Part shown: positions 1 to 8,208 of the stretch, in pieces
Layout of the letters: the number at the start of each line of letters is the position of its first letter
Position numbering within the stretch: position 1 is the stretch's first letter
Assembly: GCA_001717545.1 (NCBI GenBank)
Contig: CP017039.1
Coordinates: 1-64,000 of the forward strand
Reading direction: 5' to 3'
Source: Anaerolineaceae bacterium oral taxon 439
GTDB taxonomy: Bacteria > Chloroflexota > Anaerolineae > Anaerolineales > Anaerolineaceae
Length of the DNA stretch: 64,000 bases
Notes under the pieces: model-generated
The model's input: only the letters and a program-made list of their open reading frames with translations
The model's database searches: none
What the model was told of the DNA's origin: nothing
Made by a program: the position numbers and the translations under genes

Positions 1-329
1 TCTTCGTCGGGCCGAACGCCGTTTTTACCAACGACTACTATCCGCGCGGCTTTATTCAGGATTGGGAGGTCTCCGAAACGCTTGTCAGGCGCGGCGCGTC
101 GATCGGAGCGAATGCGACGATTGTCTGCCGCCATACGTTGGGAGAATATTGCATGGTCGGCGCCGGATCCGTCGTCACCGCCGACGTTCCCGCGTATACG
201 CTCGTCGTTGGCAACCCCGCCCGTCCGATCGGAAAAGTCTGCCGCTGCGGACGGCGTCTTTTTAACGACGCACCCTGCGCGGCCTGCGGCTTCGACCTGA
301 AAAAAGCGCTGGCAGGTCCGGAATCCTGA
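1..329 (+). CDS. Hexapeptide-repeat acyltransferase, C-terminal part (5' end outside window)
   Basis: The reading frame is open from position 3 to a TGA at 327-329, so only about 108 C-terminal residues are present. The visible part holds the last left-handed beta-helix turns (IGANATIVC, LGEYCMVGAGSVVT) followed by the DVPAYTLVVGNPARPIG ending. That ending is typical of sugar N- or O-acetyltransferases acting on nucleotide-sugars (WlbB/WbpD or MaA/CysE-like). Unusually, the enzyme is extended by a small four-cysteine tail, CRCG then nine residues then CAACG, which looks like a zinc ribbon. The exact acceptor sugar cannot be told. The next feature is a tRNA gene about 60 bases downstream, so this is probably the last gene of its operon. 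Confidence 0.8.
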   Translation, partial: FVGPNAVFTNDYYPRGFIQDWEVSETLVRRGASIGANATIVCRHTLGEYCMVGAGSVVTADVPAYTLVVGNPARPIGKVCRCGRRLFNDAPCAACGFDLKKALAGPES

Positions 330-388
330 CCCGGAGAGACGGCGATTCTTGCGCAATCGTTGAAAATCATGTATACTTACGCCGTGTT

Positions 389-463
389 CGGGGCATGGCG
401 CAGCCCGGCTAGCGCGCTTGCATGGGGTGCAAGAGGCCCCGGGTTCAAATCCCGGTGCCCCGA
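389..463 (+). tRNA. tRNA-Pro (anticodon GGG)
   Basis: A full cloverleaf can be folded by eye. The acceptor stem CGGGGCA (389-395) pairs with TGCCCCG (456-462), followed by discriminator A463. The anticodon stem CTTGC/GCAAG closes the loop ATGGGGT, giving anticodon GGG (proline). The T arm is CCGGG TTCAAAT CCCGG. CCA is not encoded. A terminator follows within 10 bases. Confidence 0.95.
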
Positions 464-468
464 CATGG

Positions 469-500
469 ACGACTTCGGAAAAAACGGAGTCGTTTTTCTT
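469..500 (+). terminator. Intrinsic terminator after tRNA-Pro(GGG)
   Basis: The arms ACGACTTCG (469-477) and CGGAGTCGT (485-493) form a 9-bp stem with one G-T pair and a short A-rich loop. A run of T residues follows. Confidence 0.8.
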
Positions 501-577
501 TTCACCCCTGAATCGGCCCGAAGAAATCAGGGAATCATAAGGCAAGGCGAACGCGAATCCGGCTTAAAATTTTTCAC

Positions 578-606
578 TTGACTTTTGTGTCAAAATGTTC
601 TATAGT
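578..606 (+). promoter_or_regulatory. Sigma-70-type promoter of the LuxR/surface-protein unit
   Basis: The -35 box TTGACT (578-583) is separated by exactly 17 bases from the -10 box TATAGT (601-606). Predicted transcription starts near 613, about 40 bases before the ATG at 652. The -35 box also forms the left arm of a dyad, TTGAC-N6-GTCAA (578-593), which could serve as an operator for the encoded regulator. That last point is inference. Confidence 0.75.
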
Positions 607-651
607 ATCTTAGAACCGATATTCTAAGCTCGCAAGGCGGGGAACAGGAAC

Positions 652-1134
652 ATGACCAAAATCATTTTTATCATTAACGATACGCAGATCGCGCTGACAA
701 AAAGTCCCGATCCTCTCGATCAGGTCCTCGACCGGATCGCCGCGCAGACCTTTCCGCTTCCTGCCGATACGCGGCCGGAAGACTGGGCGGCCATTAACGG
801 CGTCCTTGTCGTCGCGTTAAGTCGGAACCCAACGTCCATTGAACAGCTTAGCCCGCGCCAGCGGACGGTTTTGGAGCTGCTGACCGCCGGGTCGACGCGG
901 GAACAAATCGCGCAGAGCTTAAGAATTTCACCGCCGACGGTCGACTTTCATCTTGACGGAGCGAAAGAAAAATTTAAGGTCGCGACGCGAAACGAACTGA
1001 TCGCCCGCTTCGCCGCTGAGCGCGAGCGGGAAAAACGCGAAAACGAGTCAACCGTCCTGATCGGCGAACCGAACGACGAGTTTTCAGGAAATGCAAATAT
1101 TTTGGGAACAAAATTGCCGCGTGAATCGTATTAA
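652..1134 (+). CDS. LuxR/GerE-type DNA-binding regulator, single HTH domain without receiver
   Basis: This 160-residue protein has a GerE-type helix-turn-helix at about residues 65-122, starting LSPRQRTVLELLTAGSTREQ and continuing through IAQSLRISPPTVDFHL. The 64-residue N-terminal part is short and resembles neither a response-regulator receiver nor an autoinducer-binding domain, so the input signal is unknown. The tail after residue 125 is charged and probably disordered. The gene has a good promoter at 578-606 and lies 24 bases upstream of the large secreted repeat protein, which it probably controls (context only). The ATG at 652 is preceded by a purine-rich AGGCGGGGAACAGG stretch. Confidence 0.8.
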   Translation: MTKIIFIINDTQIALTKSPDPLDQVLDRIAAQTFPLPADTRPEDWAAINGVLVVALSRNPTSIEQLSPRQRTVLELLTAGSTREQIAQSLRISPPTVDFHLDGAKEKFKVATRNELIARFAAEREREKRENESTVLIGEPNDEFSGNANILGTKLPRESY

Positions 1135-1158
1135 CTGATATAAATCGGGGAGGTAAAT

Positions 1159-3609
1159 ATGATGTTAGAAACGATTTTCTTAAAAACCAGAGGCAGGACG
1201 AAGCGATCGCATTCCGCGGCCGCACTCGTCTTTTTCATTCTCTTCCTGACGGTGCTGACGCCCGCCGCGGCGCAGCGTCCCGTCTGTCTTGATCCGATTG
1301 GGAACCCGCGGACCGTCGCGACGTCGAACGCTGAAGACATCTGCTATGATCAGCTGGGGAACCCGACGACGCTTAAATTCAGCGAGTATCTATCGATCTT
1401 AGCAAAGCTTCAGCAAACCATCACGCCGGCCGCACCCGCACAGCCCGGCACTCAGCCTATACCGACGGAGGACCTGTTAGGTCAGCCGCAGCCTGTGCCG
1501 CTCGACCCGCTACGCGAGACGCCGGACGTGCTGCCGAGCGAGACGCCGGACGTGCCGCCGAGCGAGACGCCGGACATACCGCCGAGCGCGACGCCGGACG
1601 TGCCGCCGAGCGCGACGCCGGACGTGCCGCCGAGCGAGACGCCGGACGTGCCGCCGAGCGAGACGCCGGACGTGCCGCCGAGCGAGACGCCGGACGTGCC
1701 GCCGACCGAAACGCCGGACGTGCCGCCGACCGAGACGCCGGACGTGCCGCCGACCGAGACGCCGGACATGCCGCCGAGCGAGACGCCGGACGTGCCGCCG
1801 ACGGAAACGCCGGACGTGCCGCCGACCGAGACGCCGGACGTGCCGCCGACCAACACGCCGGTTACGCCGCCGACCAACACGCCGGTTACGCCGCCGACGA
1901 ATACGCCGGTTACGCCGCCGACGAATACGCCGGTTACGCCGCCGACGAGTACGCCGGTTACACCGCCGACCAACACGCCGACCGCGACCGAAATCCCCGC
2001 GCCGGGGAAACCAATCCTGATCAGCCCGAACGCCGAATACACCACGCGAACGCAGACGTTCAGCTGGAAAATTTCGTCCGACACGACGAAATACCGCGTG
2101 TTCTGGAAGAACGAATGGAATGATACCGGTACGGCTGATCTTCCGGCGACCGATCCCGCCTGCGGAAGCGACAGCTGTTCGCTGACGACGACGCTCCCGA
2201 TCGAAGGAAAGTACACCTGGAACGTCACCGCATCCAACAGCGGCAGCAAGACGACCGTTTCCGACAACATGGAATTCCGCGTCAATCCGAATATCACGAC
2301 CCCGGGCGGCATCCTGCCAAGCGGATATATTAATAACCGCCGCTGGGTCAGCTTCGTCTTCGACGACGTTCGCGACGGTGTTAAGGAATACAACGTCCAG
2401 ATCTACAATGAAGACAAGCGGGTCGTGATGGACGAGAAACGGAAAACGTCCGAGCTTACCTTCGCAAATAACCGCGTGACCTTTAACGCCTATGTTGACC
2501 TGCCGGCCGGAAAGTATTACTGGCGTGTCCGCGGACGAAGCGACAATTCGCTCAGCAACTGGTCCGCGCCGATCGAAATCCGGACGACAACGTATTATCA
2601 GCCGCCGGCCCCGCCGCCAGCCAACAATTACAACACGCTGGCTATCTTCTCGCCGTCGGGAACGGTGACCGATGCGTCGCTGACGCTGAGCTGGCGTCCG
2701 ATCGTCGGAGCGTCGAGTTACACGATCAAAGTCTATAACAGTTCCGGCGCTGAAATCTTCTCCAGTGACGTCTCCTCGTCGGTCTGCTCCGCGTACAGCT
2801 GTTCCGCGACACCGGGATTCACCTATCCCGCCGTCGGGAGCTATCGGATTTACGTCGCCGCGCGATCCGCGACCGGCGTGAACTGGGGCGACGGTTCGTC
2901 CTGGGTCACGTACAGCACGACGCCGGCAACCGTCGCGACCACATCGCCGCTCACGATCCGCCCCGCCGGAAGCGACCCGAATCAAGCAACTGTGAGCGAA
3001 ACGCGCTTTCTCTCGCCCGCCGATCAGGGCAAGCTGCACGTTTCAGAAGCCGCGATCAGCTGGGTCGATCAGGGCGAAACCGTCAAATATTACGACGTTA
3101 AGATTACCGACGCGTCCGGCGCGACCCTCCTTGAAACGACGCTCGACCGCCAGACGGCCTACTGCAACAATAAAAACTGCACAATCGTCTTCGACGAAAT
3201 CGCGCCAGCCGATGGGTACCGCCTGACGCTGACCCCCAAGAGCGAAAACGGGACGGCCGGAACGGCGGCGACGTTGACATTCAACGTCACCGATCAGGAC
3301 CTGCCGATGACTGGGTTATATCCGACCGAAGGCCAGACGACCGCCCAGCGCCCGTATTTCAGCTGGACGCTTCCGACCGGAACCGCCAACGCCGAAACGT
3401 TTACGTATGCGCTGAAGTTAAAATCCACGACGAATAAAGCCGAGACGATCTATTCCGATCTGGTCTGCACGGATGAGCGCGTGGGCTGCTTCAAAGGCGG
3501 GGCGTCGTTTGTCCTGACCGAAAACCTGCCCGCCGGCGAATACACGTGGCAGGTTCAGAATAAGGAAACGAACCTGATGACCGAGGAAATGAAATTCGTC
3601 GTTCCGTAA
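1159..3609 (+). CDS. Secreted surface protein with 8-residue Pro/Thr repeats and Fn3-like domains
   Basis: The product has 816 residues. A long signal peptide (residues 1 to about 38) has a basic start, a hydrophobic core VFFILFLTVLTP and an AAA-Q cleavage site. Residues 120-271 are nineteen perfect-length copies of an 8-residue unit, first ETPDVPPS/T (14 copies), then NTPVTPPT (5 copies), probably an extended and perhaps glycosylated stalk. The remainder holds about five beta-sandwich (fibronectin III-like) modules marked by GKYTWNV, GKYYWRVRGRS, GSYRIYV and GEYTWQV strands. Paired cysteines sit close together within modules (CGSDSC, CSAYSC, CNNKNC, CTDERVGC) and could be disulfides of an exported protein. 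No sortase or membrane anchor is visible. The ATG at 1159 has the ribosome site GGGGAGG. Adhesin or polymer-binding roles are possible but unproven. Confidence 0.85.
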   Translation: MMLETIFLKTRGRTKRSHSAAALVFFILFLTVLTPAAAQRPVCLDPIGNPRTVATSNAEDICYDQLGNPTTLKFSEYLSILAKLQQTITPAAPAQPGTQPIPTEDLLGQPQPVPLDPLRETPDVLPSETPDVPPSETPDIPPSATPDVPPSATPDVPPSETPDVPPSETPDVPPSETPDVPPTETPDVPPTETPDVPPTETPDMPPSETPDVPPTETPDVPPTETPDVPPTNTPVTPPTNTPVTPPTNTPVTPPTNTPVTPPTSTPVTPPTNTPTATEIPAPGKPILISPNAEYTTRTQTFSWKISSDTTKYRVFWKNEWNDTGTADLPATDPACGSDSCSLTTTLPIEGKYTWNVTASNSGSKTTVSDNMEFRVNPNITTPGGILPSGYINNRRWVSFVFDDVRDGVKEYNVQIYNEDKRVVMDEKRKTSELTFANNRVTFNAYVDLPAGKYYWRVRGRSDNSLSNWSAPIEIRTTTYYQPPAPPPANNYNTLAIFSPSGTVTDASLTLSWRPIVGASSYTIKVYNSSGAEIFSSDVSSSVCSAYSCSATPGFTYPAVGSYRIYVAARSATGVNWGDGSSWVTYSTTPATVATTSPLTIRPAGSDPNQATVSETRFLSPADQGKLHVSEAAISWVDQGETVKYYDVKITDASGATLLETTLDRQTAYCNNKNCTIVFDEIAPADGYRLTLTPKSENGTAGTAATLTFNVTDQDLPMTGLYPTEGQTTAQRPYFSWTLPTGTANAETFTYALKLKSTTNKAETIYSDLVCTDERVGCFKGGASFVLTENLPAGEYTWQVQNKETNLMTEEMKFVVP
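1516..1971 (+). repeat. In-frame 24-bp minisatellite, 19 copies, within the surface-protein gene
   Basis: Exactly 456 bases form 19 units of 24 bp. The first 14 units encode ETPDVPPS/T variants and the last five encode NTPVTPPT or STPVTPPT. Neighbouring copies are nearly identical at DNA level, with only GAG/GAA and AGC/ACC-type changes. This indicates recent slippage or recombination expansion rather than old duplication. Because the unit is a multiple of three, copy changes only lengthen or shorten the stalk. Confidence 0.95.
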
Positions 3610-3626
3610 ACCGGGACGCATCACAG

Positions 3627-3656
3627 AAAGACCTCATGCCGCGCGTGGGGTCTTTT
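3627..3656 (+). terminator. Intrinsic terminator after the surface protein
   Basis: AAAGACCTC (3627-3635) pairs with GGGGTCTTT (3647-3655) and is followed by T residues. An upstream ATG at 3636 lies inside this hairpin, which argues against it being the start of the next gene. Confidence 0.75.
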
Positions 3657-3728
3657 CATATCCTTTCCCGCTTCATCGCCGGACTTTGGCTTCAAATTTG
3701 CACTATCCCATTCGCAGAGAGAGACTTG

Positions 3729-6689
3729 ATGAACCAGCCTACGCCAAACCACCCAACGCCGCCCAACGCTTCATTTCACGCGCCGAAATTCGAGATCCGA
3801 TACGCGACATACGCGGCGTTGGAAAAGCTGAAATCCGAAATCTGGATGGAGTTTGATCATGAAAAACCGACGGTCGTCGTCTGCGTCTGGGACGGGGCCG
3901 GAGCGGTCGACTCGATCAACGTCTTCACCTCGTTTGAAAGCGCGATCGACGAGCGCGGCGCCGATATCCGCGTCGTTCTCCGCGAAATCGACGGGACAAA
4001 CCTGGAAGATCAGCCGGCGATCGTCCTGTTTCTTCCGACGCATGAACTTCAATCGCGCGTTACGCCGGACCGCTGCGGCGCGCTGACCGACCGTTTTATC
4101 CGCCGCCTCCAGGAGCAGGACGAAGAAACGCAGCGGATCATTCGCTCAGTAAAACGATCCCCCGTCCGGCCCGGCTCAGCGCGGCCGGCCCCGCCGCCCG
4201 CCCGGACAACGGCGGAACGTCCCGTCTTTGTCAGCGGAAGCGAACCGAAATTCCCTTTCCTTTCGCGAAAACAGGCGCGGCGGGCCCCCGACGAGCTTCG
4301 CGCGCCCGCGCTGCCGCCGCCGGCGACTTCGCCGGTCCGAACGGCGCTGACCACGCTCTCCAACGAGATCATGCGGAAATATCCGGCTGACGAGAATCAT
4401 CTCGTCATCTGCGCCGGGGAAGGGAAATCCGCTTCCGCCGCGATCGCGCTCTACACGTCGCTGCAAAAAGCCGTTGACGAGGAAGATCTCCCGGTCAGGC
4501 TGCATATCAAAAAACTTGAAAGCGCCTTTTTACGCGAAATGAGCCCGATCGTCCTGACCGCGCCAACGGAAGCGATTTATATTAACGTCCGCGCCTGCGA
4601 CGCCGCCAATATCGTTCGCAGGACGATCCTCAAAGGCGAGATACTCGAGGCGCTGACGTATCAGGACAGCGCCGGCGTCACGTCGCGTTCGCTCTCGGTC
4701 AAAGAACTGACCGACCTCGCCGCCGAGAACGAACCGATCGCGTCGCGATCGGACGAAGACCTTCCCGATCCGATCGCGCTCCTGATCCCCGGGAAAGCGG
4801 CTTTCCACCCCGACGCGGCGGAGCTTCTCGAAACGCCGGGCGTTAAAGAACGGATCCTCTTCAGCGCGCTGACGGCCGCCGCGGAAACGAAGCCCGCCCC
4901 ACGAGCCAGGCCGCAGGCCGCCGCGTCGACCGACGGCGAAAGCGAATTCATGACGGTCGCCGAACTTTTCGCGCTAAGCGACGCCGACGCGCTCCGTTCG
5001 AACGGAACGGACGCCGAAGAAAACGACGGACAGGACCCGACCGTCGCGAATTCAAATAATATTCATCAGGCATTCGACGAAATTCTCGCGAAAAGCTCGA
5101 CCGTGAACCCACCGGACAGGCCGCAGCTCCTCGTCCTCTACGGGACGGCCGGCGAGCGCGGCGCCGCTCAGGCTTTCGCCGCCGAACTCCGCGAAGCCGC
5201 CGGACTGATCGATGTTAAGGTCAGCCTCTCCTCCGCGCTGGGGATTCCCAACGCCGGCGTCGCGCTGCGGATCGACCCAGCCGGGATCCTGTATACGCAG
5301 CTTCGTCGCGGCGACTGCGACCGGATCGTGAACATGACGATCGCGGGCGGCGTCGTCCTGCCCGAATACCTGATGCGCGACGGACGAAGCGGGAAACGCT
5401 ATCTCCTCTATCGCGATATCCCCTGGATCCGGCAACAAACGCGCCTGATCAGCGACGATTTCGCCGCGATATCCGCCGAATCGCTTTCCGCCTGGTTGAA
5501 TCAGGGCGGCTACCGCGGCGCAGTCCGGGCGCTGACGGCGCGTCCGGACGAAAATCTGCGCGAGATTCAGGCTTCCCATCTTCGCGGACGCGGTGGCGCC
5601 GGCTTCCCGACCTGGCGGAAAATGGAGCTGGCGGCGGCGGAATTAGCCGTCCCAAAAACGATCGTCGCAATCTGCGCCGCGGAAACCGCCGAAGCGATCC
5701 TTTCGCGCGCGCCTCATGCCGTCATCGAAGGCATGATTATCGCGGGGAGGACGATCGGCGCAAGAAAAGGCATCCTCGCGCTGCAGAGCTGCGCATCATA
5801 TACCAAACGCGTCTGCCAAAAGGCGATTCACGACGCGGAGAGCAACCGCCTGATCGGGAGCGACCTCCTTAATAGCGGGCTGCGCTTCGACGTCGAGATT
5901 CAGGCCGTCGACGAAGCGACGCCAGCCGGAGACGAAAGCGCGATTCTCGCAGCGCTGAACAGGAAATCGCCGCGGCCGACGAAACGCCCTCCTTATCCGA
6001 CGCAATCCGGAATCAACGGCAAACCGACTGTCGTTCTCGACGTACGGACGGTTTGTGCGCTGCCGGTTATTTTCCGTGACGGCGCGGCGGCGTTCGCCGT
6101 TGAGGGGACGCGCTCTTCGGGCGGAACGCAGTTCATCAGGATCAAAACCGCGGGACGAAGCGACGCGCTGATGGAAATTCCGATCGGCCGGCGTCTCGAC
6201 GTTCTGGCCATGAACACGCTTTCGTTCGAAGAACGGAAGAAAATTACCGGCGTCCGTCTTGGCGACCAGCATGGCTGTTATCTGTCCGCCGATCAGTTCC
6301 AGCTCACACTGGACGAAGCCGCTTTCGAATCGATCGGCAGCCCGCTGCAAACGACGATCGAATGGCTCGACGATTCAACCGATATTTTAGCGCGGGTCCA
6401 TGCCGACCTCGAGGCCGCGCTCGACCGCGCCGACGGCGAAAACGATCTATACCGGTTCGGGCTGGAAGCGCTGCTGAAATCGATCGATCGCCTCCGCGCG
6501 GGAGAGTTTAAGAACGACCGCGACCTGATCGCGCTCCGGAACCTCGCGGAAGGGATCCGCGACAGCGCGCAAACACGGACGCATCGCGAATCGCTGATCC
6601 CGATTCTCAGTGCGCTCGCCTGCTTCACCGCTGAATTTCGCGCGCGTTTCGCGAAACGCCGCTTTACCGCGAAAGAAAGGAACCCGTAA
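3729..6689 (+). CDS. Giant NuoF/HydB-like pseudoenzyme with three cysteine-less thioredoxin-like ferredoxin domains
   Basis: The product has 986 residues. Three thioredoxin-fold [2Fe-2S]-ferredoxin-like segments lie at about 36-130, 205-312 and 463-550, separated by Pro/Ala linkers. They resemble the NuoE/HydB N-domain (VICAGEGKSASAAIALYTSL; LRIDPAGILYTQL), yet none keeps the four cluster cysteines. Residues 615-960 follow NuoF: HLRGRGGAGFPTWRKME, HAVIEGMIIAGRTIGARKG, GDESAILAALN, GINGKPTVV and a RDSAQ...LIPILSAL tail. The NuoF motif ESEPG is replaced by TAEAI, and the CGKCTPCREG iron-sulfur motif by DDSTDILARVHAD. FMN, NADH and cluster binding therefore look lost, suggesting a scaffold or regulatory subunit. 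The start at 3729 is preferred because the ATG at 3636 lies within a terminator. The stop overlaps the next start (TAATG), so the two genes are translationally coupled. Confidence 0.75.
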   Translation: MNQPTPNHPTPPNASFHAPKFEIRYATYAALEKLKSEIWMEFDHEKPTVVVCVWDGAGAVDSINVFTSFESAIDERGADIRVVLREIDGTNLEDQPAIVLFLPTHELQSRVTPDRCGALTDRFIRRLQEQDEETQRIIRSVKRSPVRPGSARPAPPPARTTAERPVFVSGSEPKFPFLSRKQARRAPDELRAPALPPPATSPVRTALTTLSNEIMRKYPADENHLVICAGEGKSASAAIALYTSLQKAVDEEDLPVRLHIKKLESAFLREMSPIVLTAPTEAIYINVRACDAANIVRRTILKGEILEALTYQDSAGVTSRSLSVKELTDLAAENEPIASRSDEDLPDPIALLIPGKAAFHPDAAELLETPGVKERILFSALTAAAETKPAPRARPQAAASTDGESEFMTVAELFALSDADALRSNGTDAEENDGQDPTVANSNNIHQAFDEILAKSSTVNPPDRPQLLVLYGTAGERGAAQAFAAELREAAGLIDVKVSLSSALGIPNAGVALRIDPAGILYTQLRRGDCDRIVNMTIAGGVVLPEYLMRDGRSGKRYLLYRDIPWIRQQTRLISDDFAAISAESLSAWLNQGGYRGAVRALTARPDENLREIQASHLRGRGGAGFPTWRKMELAAAELAVPKTIVAICAAETAEAILSRAPHAVIEGMIIAGRTIGARKGILALQSCASYTKRVCQKAIHDAESNRLIGSDLLNSGLRFDVEIQAVDEATPAGDESAILAALNRKSPRPTKRPPYPTQSGINGKPTVVLDVRTVCALPVIFRDGAAAFAVEGTRSSGGTQFIRIKTAGRSDALMEIPIGRRLDVLAMNTLSFEERKKITGVRLGDQHGCYLSADQFQLTLDEAAFESIGSPLQTTIEWLDDSTDILARVHADLEAALDRADGENDLYRFGLEALLKSIDRLRAGEFKNDRDLIALRNLAEGIRDSAQTRTHRESLIPILSALACFTAEFRARFAKRRFTAKERNP

Positions 6690-8176
6690 TGATCCGGATC
6701 ACGATCGATAAAAAAACGTTCGCGGTCGACGGGTCCGTCTCAATTCTGACCGCCGCCCGTGCGAACGGATTCGAAATTCCGACCTTCTGCGACGTGGCCG
6801 GACTGACGCCGGATGGGAGCTGCCGCGTTTGTCTCGTCGAAGTCACGTATCCGGACGGAACGCGAAAAATCGTTCCCGCCTGCGATACGCCGGTCTGCGA
6901 CGGGCTTCGAATCCGGACCGGAACCCCCGCCGTCCGCAACGCGCGGAAGCAGGCGGCGGCGATCTTCCTGAGCCTCGCGCCGGACGCGCCGAAAATCCGC
7001 CGGCTCGCCGCTTCGCTCGGCGTTGAACGGCCGATCTTTATATCCGACCGCGCCGGCCCCGGCGCCTGTATCCATTGCGGGATTTGCGTCCGCGCCTGCG
7101 CCGAAAAGTCGAACGGGGCCCTCCGCTTCTCGGGAACAGGGAAAAACCGCCGGCTGACGCTTCCCGGCGTCGATCCGCGTCAGGAACGGCGCGACTGCGA
7201 AGCCTGTATTCCATACTGCCCGACAGGGGCGCTGAAACGGGATGTCGGGCTGGGAATCGGGATGGAAACCGCGGCCGCTCAGCGCCGCCGCAGCGCCATC
7301 CGGCAAATCGTCCGTTGGCTTTTCCTGATCGCCTTCGCCGCGCTCGTGTCAATCACCGCGGTCGGCGACCTCTTCGGGACGGAAGCGCTCTCGGCTTTCT
7401 CGCGGATTAATCCCTTCGAAGGGCTGATCGTCCTGCTGACGCGCGGCCCTGCCGCCGCGCTGCCATACCTGCCCTCTCTGCTGGTGCTTCTCGGGACCGG
7501 CGTTTTCGGCCGGGTCTGGTGCGGCTGGATCTGTCCGACGGGAACGCTGCTGACGGCCTTCGGACCGAAAGGAAGCCGGATAACGAACCGCGGGCTGATG
7601 CGCTTTAAAACAGTATTGCTCCTGACCGCGATTGTCCTCGCGCTGGTCCGGCTGACGGCTCCGTTATACCTCGACCCGATCGCGCTCTTCAGCCGCGGCG
7701 TCCTCACGATCCGAGACATAGCCGCGGGCGGCGTTTTTCCGCCGTTAAACTTGGAAACGGTCCTGCGCGGATCGCTTCCGTTCGCCGTCCTGATGTTATT
7801 GAACGGCATTGAACGCGGCTTTTATTGCCGCTATCTCTGCCCGCTCGGCGCGCTCCTGGGACTGATTTCAAGATTCAGCCTGCTGAAACGGATCGTCAAT
7901 TTGGACGCCTGCGTTGAAGGCGAAGACTGCGCCGATCGCTGCCCGACCGGCGCGATCTCGGCTAAGCTCGGAAGTATTTCCGATCCGGCCGAATGCGTCC
8001 AGTGCGGCGACTGCCAGCCTGATTCCCCGACGAACGCGATCACGTTTGAATTCGGCTCGCCGTTCCGCGCGGTCCCCCGCGAATTTCGATTCGGACGCTT
8101 CGAGCTGATCGGAGCGGCGGCGCTGATCGCGCTGATCACGATCGCCCTGCTGATTTTCTCGCCCGGCCTACCCTGA
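6689..8176 (+). CDS. Membrane iron-sulfur fusion: [2Fe-2S] ferredoxin + 4Fe-4S + NapH/PceC-type polyferredoxin
   Basis: The product has 495 residues. Residues 1-80 are a NuoG/HydA-type [2Fe-2S] domain with C34, C45, C48 and C65. The usual HisCys3 segment that follows is cysteine-free (LSLAPDAPKIRRLAASLGV). A 4Fe-4S pair comes next: C127/C130/C133/C137 and the incomplete C170/C173/C177. Residues about 208-395 are a NapH/NosR-like membrane part with five or so helices and the two signature sites WCGWICP (277-283) and YCRYLCP (379-385). Two C-terminal 4Fe-4S motifs follow, the second ending DSP where CP is expected (C436, C439, C442, S446), then a last helix (473-491). The likely role is moving electrons between a soluble donor and the membrane. 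Its only partner here is the NuoF-like pseudoenzyme upstream. I do not know a named family with this architecture. Confidence 0.8.
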   Translation: MIRITIDKKTFAVDGSVSILTAARANGFEIPTFCDVAGLTPDGSCRVCLVEVTYPDGTRKIVPACDTPVCDGLRIRTGTPAVRNARKQAAAIFLSLAPDAPKIRRLAASLGVERPIFISDRAGPGACIHCGICVRACAEKSNGALRFSGTGKNRRLTLPGVDPRQERRDCEACIPYCPTGALKRDVGLGIGMETAAAQRRRSAIRQIVRWLFLIAFAALVSITAVGDLFGTEALSAFSRINPFEGLIVLLTRGPAAALPYLPSLLVLLGTGVFGRVWCGWICPTGTLLTAFGPKGSRITNRGLMRFKTVLLLTAIVLALVRLTAPLYLDPIALFSRGVLTIRDIAAGGVFPPLNLETVLRGSLPFAVLMLLNGIERGFYCRYLCPLGALLGLISRFSLLKRIVNLDACVEGEDCADRCPTGAISAKLGSISDPAECVQCGDCQPDSPTNAITFEFGSPFRAVPREFRFGRFELIGAAALIALITIALLIFSPGLP

Positions 8177-8208
8177 GACGCAAGGTCCCGGCGGACGCGG
8201 AAAATCGA

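Noticed and set aside
1516-1971. Regular 24-bp repeats resembling a CRISPR array
   Set aside because: Repeats are contiguous without unique spacers, are in frame with a protein, and no cas gene is nearby.
1482-3039. Long open frames on the minus strand across the repeat region (303 and 509 codons)
   Set aside because: They are mirror frames of the GC-rich minisatellite, with monotonous Gly/Val/Ser or Arg composition and no ribosome site. The plus-strand gene with signal peptide explains the DNA.
3636-3728. Upstream ATG extending the NuoF-like protein by 31 residues
   Set aside because: It lies within the terminator hairpin of the preceding gene and has no ribosome site; the ATG at 3729 is more plausible.
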